This document shows, in pieces, positions 37,348 through 46,200 of a DNA stretch of 64,000 bases. Both the position numbers and the translations under genes were made by a program. Source of the DNA: a virus; IMG/VR virus record IMGVR_UViG_3300020160_001176, positions 1-64,000 of that record, one strand, 5' to 3'. A model generated the notes under the pieces. The model was not told the DNA's origin. It did no database searches and was given only the letters and a program-made list of their open reading frames with translations. Numbering within the stretch: the stretch's first letter is position 1; the number at the start of each line of letters is the position of its first letter.

Positions 37348-38125
37348 CGTAGCCTTAATTCAAACTGCCAGCGGACTTGAAAGATTAATGGCTGGATCAG
37401 CCCCAGGAGTTCTTAGGGACAGCACAGTGGCACAAGTATCTGCATTCTTGTATTACGAAGCAGCGGTACTTTCAAAGCTAACAACAAATGCTGAGTTTAA
37501 GAATTTATTTAAAACAACAATATTTAATCAAATAGAAAAAGATTTTGGCGAATATATTGATTCACAAGCAAGGGTAAGACCAAGATCATTGCATCACGTT
37601 TATGAATGGAACAAGGTTGGTGTTCCAACATCGAGACTATTTAGACTATCAAGATTTGATACTGACGGACTTTCTTTTAGAATTAATTATGATTTTAAAT
37701 TATCTAAATCTTCAGTACCATCTAAAAATAAAAAACAAAAGAAGAAATACATATTTGCAAATAAAGCTCTTGTGATGGAGACTGGAATGCCCGTAGTAAT
37801 CCGCCCAAGGTCCGCTGAGCGCCTAGTATTTGAACTAGATGGTGAAACCGTGTTCATGCCTAAAGGTACGTCAGTGACCGTCAAGAGGCCAGGAGGAGCA
37901 CAGGCTACAAATCAATTTGCATTATCTTACGGAAGATTTTTTGGCGGGCAGCTAGTAAACTCATCCATAAAGTCATCAGGACTACAAAGAATATTTAACT
38001 TAAAAATGACAAAAGCATTAAATATCCCAATTAGTATAAAGAAGGTGCAATATAGCTTCAGTCCTGGTAAAATAAGAACACAGGCGGACGCATCACTACA
38101 GGCAGCATTTGGAGGCTCACTATGA
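37337..38125 (+). CDS. HK97 gp10-like neck/tail-completion protein (262 aa)
   Basis: The open frame begins at 37283 (TTG) but overlaps the previous gene strongly; TTG at 37337 (DSSVALIQTASGLERL), with GGAG/AGGA upstream, is the preferred start, and ATG at 37289 is an alternative. The product is basic, helical at first, then beta. Its order between closure and terminator genes fits a neck protein. Function inferred from position. Confidence 0.5.
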   Translation: MDSSVALIQTASGLERLMAGSAPGVLRDSTVAQVSAFLYYEAAVLSKLTTNAEFKNLFKTTIFNQIEKDFGEYIDSQARVRPRSLHHVYEWNKVGVPTSRLFRLSRFDTDGLSFRINYDFKLSKSSVPSKNKKQKKKYIFANKALVMETGMPVVIRPRSAERLVFELDGETVFMPKGTSVTVKRPGGAQATNQFALSYGRFFGGQLVNSSIKSSGLQRIFNLKMTKALNIPISIKKVQYSFSPGKIRTQADASLQAAFGGSL

Positions 38126-38631
38126 CGGTAGATTATAAAATAGACGCAATGTTCGAGCTTCGTAAATTTTTGTGGAAAGAATTAAAAGACGCTGGAATAT
38201 TTGATCAGTATGACTACTATTCAGATAATCTAGGAAGAGAAATAATTCCTATTATCCCAGTCCAGCAGTCACCAGAAATGGATCAATTCCTAAATGGCAA
38301 AAAACATATTGTGTACGACAAGATCGGAATGTCATTTGAAGACATCTGGCTAATAGCCTGCGAGAAGGTCCTATTTACAATTTACTCAACAGACATCACA
38401 GAGGTCTACGAAATAAGAAACCTCATGATGGATCTATTCCGCAGAATGGATGAGTCAGCCAGGGATGCTAATAATGCCAGAGATACAGATAAATTAATAT
38501 TCCACAGCATTCATGTGGTCGAGACATCACCCATAGAGCCTTCAGCAGAACTTCAGGGTTTTATATCCACAGATGTCATCCTAGAGGTCAAATATTCAAG
38601 GACCACCGATTCCAAGGGCAGATTCAACTAG
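38122..38631 (+). CDS. Tail terminator (169 aa)
   Basis: Overlaps the upstream stop (ATGA). An alpha/beta protein (ELRKFLWKELKDAGIFDQYDYY ... WLIACEKVLFTIYSTDITEVYEIRNLMMDLFRRMDES) with the pattern of phage tail terminators that cap the tail tube and join it to the head. The following 120 nt hold no gene: only an AT-rich leader with TATATATATATG and AGGAGG before the major tail gene. Confidence 0.6.
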   Translation: MTVDYKIDAMFELRKFLWKELKDAGIFDQYDYYSDNLGREIIPIIPVQQSPEMDQFLNGKKHIVYDKIGMSFEDIWLIACEKVLFTIYSTDITEVYEIRNLMMDLFRRMDESARDANNARDTDKLIFHSIHVVETSPIEPSAELQGFISTDVILEVKYSRTTDSKGRFN

Positions 38632-38754
38632 TTGCTTTTAGTCTAGTTATCCAGTAAAATTAGCTAAGAGGAAAAAGAGAGCCTAGCCAGCTTTGATTAG
38701 ATTTAAAATGTAAGTCAATATATATATATGTTTATTTAACAGGAGGTTTTACAC

Positions 38755-39516
38755 ATGGCAACACAAATCGCAGGTAATGCAAGAAATATTCTTGTTGGTG
38801 CGTCACCACTATTCTTGTCAGTAACAGATATTACTGATGCAGATTATGTCAATAACGCAGAAGCTGGTGCCGCAAAGGCATTCGTAGCTTCAAAGAACAA
38901 GGCTGTCCCAGCATTTGCTTCTGGTCTTTCATACACAGATTCACTAAATGATATCTCAACAGAAACAGCAGCTACAGATGGAACAGCACGTTCAGGTTCA
39001 ACACCATCAACATCAAAGGGTGCTTTTTATCGTAACGTAGGTTACACAAACAACGGTCTTCAGGTTACATACAACCCATCATACGGTTCAGTAACAGTTG
39101 ATCAGCTTCTTGATACAGCAAAGCTTTTCAAGGAGTCAATGGAAGTTATGATTGCAACAGAAATGGCAGAAGGTACTCTTGAGAACGTTCTAGCAGTATT
39201 CGGACAGCGTTCATCAACACTTGCTTCTACAGGAACAGGCCTTACAGCAACCGATAAGCTCGGTATTGCTGGAGGAGCACTAGGAGAAGCCCCAACAGAG
39301 CGTCAGCTAATTGCAGTTGGTAACGCACCAACTTCAGAAGCAACAGCAACTGAGCGTGTATACTATGCACGTCGTGTTCTTTCTGTACAACAGTCACAGT
39401 TCTCTTTGGCTCGTAACCAAGCATCAACATTCCCAGTAACATTCCGTTTGCTTCCAGACGGTGCATACGCAGGACAGGAATACGGATTTATCGTAGACCG
39501 TGTACTCGCCCTCTAA
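38755..39516 (+). CDS. Major tail protein (253 aa)
   Basis: Forms the tail tube. It has a consensus AGGAGG, a single open domain rich in Ala/Thr/Gly, CGT-type Arg codons like the major capsid gene, and its own terminator, all fitting high expression. It lies between the terminator and chaperone genes as in other siphoviruses. No C-terminal Ig domain is present. Assignment rests on position and codon use more than on motifs. Confidence 0.8.
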   Translation: MATQIAGNARNILVGASPLFLSVTDITDADYVNNAEAGAAKAFVASKNKAVPAFASGLSYTDSLNDISTETAATDGTARSGSTPSTSKGAFYRNVGYTNNGLQVTYNPSYGSVTVDQLLDTAKLFKESMEVMIATEMAEGTLENVLAVFGQRSSTLASTGTGLTATDKLGIAGGALGEAPTERQLIAVGNAPTSEATATERVYYARRVLSVQQSQFSLARNQASTFPVTFRLLPDGAYAGQEYGFIVDRVLAL

Positions 39517-39540
39517 TTAATATAATTAATTAATAGATTG

Positions 39541-39564
39541 CCCCCTAAGAAATTAGGGGGTTTT
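39541..39564 (+). terminator. Intrinsic terminator after major tail gene
   Basis: CCCCCTAA-GAAA-TTAGGGGG followed by TTTTC: a perfect 8-bp stem. Confidence 0.9.
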
Positions 39565-39568
39565 CTAT

Positions 39569-39596
39569 TGCTATGATATTTCCAATATGATACAAT
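39569..39596 (+). promoter_or_regulatory. Two extended -10 boxes before the chaperone genes
   Basis: TGC-TATGAT (39569-39577) and TGA-TACAAT (39588-39596) lie just after the terminator. Either could drive the chaperone and tape-measure genes. Confidence 0.5.
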
Positions 39597-39625
39597 AATT
39601 AAGACGAAATCCTAGGAGGATTAAA

Positions 39626-39958
39626 TTGGCAACTACAGTATATGATGTTGAAGAAATTCAACTACAAAATGGCGCAACAGTTAAACTCAAGCCTTTAACA
39701 ATTAAAGAGCTTCGTGAGTTTATGAAAGTCATTCAGAGAACACAAGAAGTAACATCAGAAGATGAGACATTAACAATTCTTATTGAGGCATGCGGAGTAG
39801 CATTACAAAAGCAACTCCCAGACCTAGTAGCAGATAAAGACGCATTTGAAGACACACTTGACGTTCCAACTATCAATCGCATTCTAGAAGTTTGCGGCGG
39901 AATTAAGATGGACGACCCAAACCTACTAGCGGCAGCAGTACTGGCTGGTCAGAACTAG
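39626..39958 (+). CDS. Tail assembly chaperone, short form (G-like, 110 aa)
   Basis: TTG start after AGGAGG at good spacing (LATTVYDVEEIQLQNGATVKLKPLT). The product has an N-terminal beta hairpin and helical remainder typical of siphovirus chaperones that coat the tape measure. Translation can shift at 39916-39922 to make the longer form; otherwise it ends at the TAG at 39956. Located directly upstream of the tape measure gene. Confidence 0.75.
   Translation: MATTVYDVEEIQLQNGATVKLKPLTIKELREFMKVIQRTQEVTSEDETLTILIEACGVALQKQLPDLVADKDAFEDTLDVPTINRILEVCGGIKMDDPNLLAAAVLAGQN
39916..39922 (+). promoter_or_regulatory. -1 ribosomal frameshift site CCCAAAC
   Basis: The heptamer C-CCA-AAC is in the X-XXY-YYZ form in the reading frame of the short chaperone (codons 98 and 99). 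The -1 frame is open from 39907 to 40290, so slippage yields a 221-residue fused chaperone, as in lambda G/GT. The site lies 37 nt upstream of the zero-frame stop. Confidence 0.75.
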
Positions 39959-40290
39959 ATCTAGCCGCTTTAGAAGGGGAAGTTTTTCTTCTTGGTAATT
40001 GGATAAATTACGAACAACTAGAAGATAATCTTTCAATGCCAGAGTTAATCCAGACTTTTAAATCAATGCAAAAGACTGAATCGGAGAAAAGAAGATTCTT
40101 AGCTTCAATTCAGGGAGTAGATTTAAATGAAAGCAGTAATGAAAATGAGGGGGGTTCCTCCTTCGAAGATGTTAGAAGAAGAGCACTTGGCATAAACGCA
40201 TCAGCAGATGATGTTGTTTCACTACAAGGATCTTTTGCCAGCGAAGCTGGCTTTGGCATCAACGCAGGATTAGGATACCGAATAGAGTAA
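39922..40290 (+). CDS. Tail assembly chaperone T segment (frameshift extension, 122 aa)
   Basis: This segment continues the short chaperone in the -1 frame (residues after N99: PTSGSSTGWSELDLAALEGE...). An ATG at 40036 within it lacks a ribosome-binding site, so the segment is probably made only as the fusion (about 221 aa). The extension contains helical, charged sequence (QTFKSMQKTESEKRRFLASI) that would bind the tape measure or tail tube. The conserved order with the tape measure supports this. Confidence 0.7.
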   Translation, partial: PTSGSSTGWSELDLAALEGEVFLLGNWINYEQLEDNLSMPELIQTFKSMQKTESEKRRFLASIQGVDLNESSNENEGGSSFEDVRRRALGINASADDVVSLQGSFASEAGFGINAGLGYRIE

Positions 40291-40299
40291 TATAAGTAT

Positions 40300-43200
40300 A
40301 TGGCAGATAATTTAATCACGACCAATATTACCGCCCACGCAGACTTCACGAGTTTAAGAACTCAACTAGCTGCGGTTACTGCCCAACTCGTAAAATTACA
40401 AGAAACAACAGCGGGAACTAACGCTAAGCTTGCAAATCAAATTGCAGTAATGAACAAGTCGTTTGCAGAAACGATGCGTTCAACTGGCCAGTTCTCTTCA
40501 CACTTTGTATCGCTATCTTCAGACGTAGACAAGTTCGGCAAGAACTTAGATAGAGGCCGTTTAAAGCTCAACGATTACTATAATGCTTGGAACGGCCATA
40601 CAAAGAAAACTAGCAACTTAATTAGAGATCTTGCAAAGCAGCAAGTAATGCTTCAGCAAGCAATAGTTCAGCCAGTTGGTAAAAATGCACAAGGCCTAAT
40701 GCAGTACAACGTAATGGTTGCAAAAGGCTTAGATGAAGTAAAGAACAAGATGGCACTTGCTCGCCAAGAAGCAGCAATTATGAACAAGGTTATGCTTGAT
40801 GGATCTAATCAGCTTATCAACTGGGGTAAGAATACACAGTGGGCTGGTCGTCAGTTAACTGTTGGTTTGACTGTACCGCTTGCAGCATTTGGAATGGCTG
40901 CACAAAAAGCATTTAGAGAAGCAGATGCAGAGCTAGTAAGACTCACAAAAGTTTATGGCGGTCTTGCAGCCACATCTTCAGCAGACTTAGCCCAAGTTAG
41001 AAAAGACATAACTGCTACAGCAAAAGAGATTGCTAGCTCATACGGAGTTGCATACAAAGAAACAATTGCATTAGCAGCGGACCTTGCAGCAACTGGTCAG
41101 CAGGGAAATGATTTAATTCAAGCTACTCAGCAAACAACAAGACTTGCAGTTCTTGGTGAAGTAGATAGACAAGATGCTATGAAAGCAACACTTGCTATTC
41201 AAAATGCATTTAAGCAAAATACAGAAGAGCTTACACAATCAATCGACTTTCTCAACGCAGTTGAAAACCAGACATCAACAAGCCTTGCAGATTTAACTGA
41301 AGCAATCCCTAAAGCGGGACCAGTAATCAAATCGCTTGGCGGAGATGTAAAAGATTTAGCACTTTACCTTACTGCCATGAAAGAGGGTGGAGTAAATGCT
41401 GCCGAAGGCGCTAACGCAATTAAGTCAGCAATGGCTTCTCTCATCAACCCAACTAAAGTTGCAACAGAACAGTTTGCAGGATTTGGAATTGATTTAAAAG
41501 GTATTGTAAATAGTAATGCTGGTGATTTAACGGGAACCATTATGGCGTTACAAGCAGCGTTAGATAAACTAAACCCATTAGATAAGTCAAGAGCAATTGA
41601 GCAACTATTTGGCAAGTTCCAGTTTGCAAGAATGTCTGCACTATTTGAAAACTTAGGAAAGCAAGGATCGCAGACACTTCAAGTCATGGACTTAATGAAG
41701 GCAAGCGCAGTAGATCTTGCACAGATATCTGAGCGAGAATTAAAGATGATGACAGAGTCAGCATCTGGACAATTTAAAAGAGCATGGGCATCAGTACAGG
41801 CAGACTTAGCACAAACAGGCGAGCAGTTCTTAAGAATAAGCACACAAGTATTAAAAGTTGTAGATTCAATTATCAAGTTCTTCCAGCACCTTCCAGGCCC
41901 AGTTAAAACATTCTTAAATGCATTGGGAGGCTTAACAGCAATTGCTGGTCCTCTCATTATGATGGCTGGTGTAATGGGTAACTTTATTGGATATGTAGTA
42001 AAAGGCATATTCCATTTAAGACAACTTGCTAAAGGTGGACAAGGATTTAAGTTACTTACCCCAGAAATAATGGCTGCAGATGCAGCAGCAAAGGGATTAG
42101 CAACATCATTTTATTCGGACACGGAAGCTACAATTGTTTTATCAAATGCCGTAAACACATTAACACAATCTTTTAATAATCTTGAGCTTAAGGCAAACGC
42201 AGCAAAGGTTGCAGTGCAACCAGCAATTTCTACAGTAGCAGGTGGAGTAATTGCTGCTGGCGGAGCTGGACAAAGAATGGTAGATAAGAATAATCCATTA
42301 GTTGGTGATCCATATTCAAGAGATATGTCACACCTTATACCATCACAAAGCCAGCAGATGGGAACAATATTTGGAACAGTTCCTGGAGCAGGCCCAGTCA
42401 ATGTAAGAATTGGAAAAAATCCACAAGCATACATGAATCAAGATATGCCAAAGATTCCAGGTGTCACATCTATAAATGGAATATCTACTGGTATCGTTGC
42501 ACAAGAGGCAGCAAAATGGCATGCAATGACAGCAGCAATAGCGATGCAGTCCGAAGCAGAAATCAAGATACTAAAGGCAGAAGTAACGGCAACTGGCACA
42601 GTCACATCCAGCCTAGCAGATTCTTATCAAGCATTACTACCACAATTTTCTGAAATAACACAATTAGCTGCTGCCGAAACAGAAGCAATAGTTGCACAGC
42701 TACAGGCTAGCAAGATAACCGTAGATCAAGCAAGAGCAAAAGTTATGCAAATGAATGCGACAGTAGAGGCAATGCTTGCCGAAACTGCAGCAGCAACTGC
42801 AGCTGGTATGGGAAGAGTTGCAAATCTAACTACAGTCCCATTGACATCACAACCAGTGGTAGACCCTTTAACTGGAAAATCAAACATGAAGGAAATGTTC
42901 CATAAAGGAACAACAAAAGATATTGTTGATAAGATTGCAAGATCACTAGGTGGAGTTAGAACATCAGGCGCAGGCTATAACATTCAAACAACAAAGCCTA
43001 AGTTTGCAAAGGGTGGTATTGTCCCAGGTACTGGCGACACAGACACATATCACACAACAGCAGAAGAGGGATCATTTGTAATTAACAAAGCTGGCACAGA
43101 AGCCAATATGCCAATAATTGAAAATATTTTAGGCGGAAAGCCAGTATATAGAAATAATGGCGGTCAAGTTCCCGTTGTGTTGACACCAGGAGAGGCTGTC

Positions 43201-46200
43201 ATTCCAGCAGATATTGCACAAAAAGATATGCCACTAATGCATGCATTAAATGGGGGGCCTGGAAATACATCTGGAATGGGAAGATCATCTGGTGGCGGAA
43301 TTTCAATGAATATTTTTGAAGGGTTAAAGGCATGGCTTGAAAGAAACACAGACCCACAGTATGAGTCATCTTTAAAAAACAGAGTTGTGCTGCATGATTC
43401 AGCAGTATTAAATCATTTAGGATTTTCTGAAGACGAATCAATAAACATGGCAAAAAGAGATTTTGAAGAAGCAATTTTAAAGTCTACTGACTCTAAAACT
43501 GGAAAAGTAAATAGAGCAAAATATAAGCAAATAAGAATTATGCAGGCAAGAGCGATGCAAGATTATATTGACATGCAGGGCATGGGAAGAACGGACAGTC
43601 GTGGCAACAAAGTTAACTATAGAGACCTGCTTCGTCAAGACAAGCCAGAAGAATTATTACCTGGAAAAAGACCTCAAATTGCAGCAATTAAACCGACAAA
43701 AGCATTACTAGATACATTGATGTCAAGAATGGACATAGACCAGGTTAATTTACAGAGAGTATTAAATGGGTTTAAGCTTAGAGCGGATGGAACTATTGAT
43801 TATGCGTCAGAGCACATGGATCCAGACCAAGATATGTTTACAAAAGAAAATGGTGTTACTAAAAGTAATAGAACTACTGGTAATGGATACAATGCACAAG
43901 CTGGAAGCAAAACTATAAACAGCTTTACAAACTGGCTACGTGCTATGACCCAGGGTAAATTTGAAGATAGAGTTCCATTAAATCAATCTACCGCACAAAT
44001 ATCAGCAGATACATTAGCAAAAGAATTAAAATACGGTAAAGCTTCACAGCTTATAAAAAGACTGCCAGTAATTCAAAGAGGTCACATGATGACCGCAATG
44101 ATGCGTATGCTCTTGACCAGAGGAAGATCTCTTCCACTAACAACGAAAATTACAGCAAATTCAGGCGGAGAAATTCCAGGACAGTTTGCACAAAGATTAT
44201 TTGGCGGAGGAAAAGCATTGTTCCTTGGTATGCCTAAAACAATTAAGCAGGTAGAACAACAAAGAGCGATGAAAGCAGCAATGGAAAAGGCAGACATTGC
44301 AGTTAAAGATTCTAGATTTGCAAAGCATCCAGTAACAGAGTATGGAGATTTACTAGAGCCAACATCTGGAAGAAGCTTCCCAGTTCCTGGTATCGGTGGC
44401 GTATATACAAGAAACGGCGAAAAGGTTTTTGTTAAACCAATGCTTGATGAAAAGTCAGCACTTGCTGAAATGAGAGCAACACAAATTGCTCGTGAAGCAC
44501 ATGGACTAAAGGCTCCAAAACAAAGTCTCAATGTAATGCGTGATCCAACTGATCCAAAGGGATTGAGAAAGCTACTAGTTCTTGAATCACCATTCGATAA
44601 AGCCCTTACTGTGCAAGACGGTAAATTTACTACAGATGAGTATTTCAGACAGCTTCTTGCATCATCTCTTCGTGGAGATAAAGATCTAGGAAGAGGGAAT
44701 CTATCTGGAAATGTTTTGTCTGATGTTGGGACTGCTGGAGTATTTTCAACAGCATCTGGGCTAAGAGACTATGCTGGATTCATGCCTTCAGTTGGAGACC
44801 AAGCAATGGTTAATTTACTTGGAATTAAGGGAAGCGGAGCAAAGAAGTTCTTTGCTGAGTCTACAATGGACATTCCAAAGGGTATGACGCCAGACGCTTA
44901 CAATTCAAGAATGCTTGAAGAAATTGAAGCAACTCTGCCAAGACTCAAAAAAACTATTGGTAGCTTTGATCTAAATCAGCAAGAAAAAGTTGTCTATGCA
45001 AAAATGATTAAAAGACTTGAAGATGCAAGAGAGGTAAAGTGGAGAGAGCTTCATGGAGTGCACTCCGCAGTAGTACCTTCAAAAGAAAGCAACCTTACAC
45101 CAGCAGCATTGGCTAAGATTGCAGCAGCAGAAGAATTAAAGAGAAGACAGTCTGGACATATTGTTAGCCTATCGGATGCTGGATTTAAATCGTCAGCAAA
45201 TGGATTTGCAATTGGCGGAATGATTGGCAATGTATTAAAAGGTAAAGCAATGCATAGAATAGGTGCAGGATTTGGACCAACAGGTGCGCCAAAGCCAAGT
45301 ATGTATGAGTCAGCGCCATGGGGTGTAAATTCATTGTCTATTGAAATGGCTAATACTTTGTTTGCAAATACTGGACTAAGAAAGCATACTCAAAAACTAT
45401 TCTACGACAAGTTTGCAGCAGCTCTTGCAAAAGAAAAGCCTTACGGTTATGTTAAGGATGCAAAGGGATCTCTAAAGAATGCCCTAGAGCCAGACGTCCT
45501 AGACGCAGTAGTAAGATCAGCCGCATCCGATTTGATTGGAGATAGGTCTGTATTAAAACAACTATCGCCAATAGATAAAGATATTTTAAGACAAAAGTAT
45601 TTAAACTGGGAATCTAAAAAGGATACCCCACTTACAGAATCTTTAAAGAAGATTATATTTGGTCTAGAAGGAAGAGAAAAAGGCGGCCCAGTTAATGGAG
45701 GGCAGGCATATGTTGTTGGAGAAAAAGGACCTGAACTTTTTGTTCCTAGAGTTTCTGGCGGAATAGTTCCAAATAATAAATACGGAATTGGTGGACAGAT
45801 TGCTGGTGGTATGGCAGTCGCAGCAGGAGCACAATTTATTGCTAGTAAGGTTGCAAACCCAATCATAGCTATGATAATCCAGCAAGTTGGTTTTATGTTG
45901 CCTATGATGATGCAGTCTGCTGCTATGATGGGTGGCGGTGGCAAGGGCAAGTTGATGTCAAAAATACCTGCATCAATGAAGAGTCCAGTAGGAGTGTTCT
46001 CTGAAAAAACTGGTGGTTTAACTAAGTGGGGCGCAGGACTAGATAAATTAAATACTAGCGGGAAAATGCTTCCAGGGATTATTGGAAAAATTGGAATGGC
46101 TATGACAAGATTTAACCTAATAGCATTCGCAACAGTCTCAGCAATAGGACTTACATTTAAAGCTTGGCAGGCTCAAAAAGAAAGCATGAGACTAAATGCA

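Noticed and set aside
45447-45950. 167-codon antisense open frame in the tape measure gene
   Set aside because: No start signal, and fully inside a strongly supported gene.
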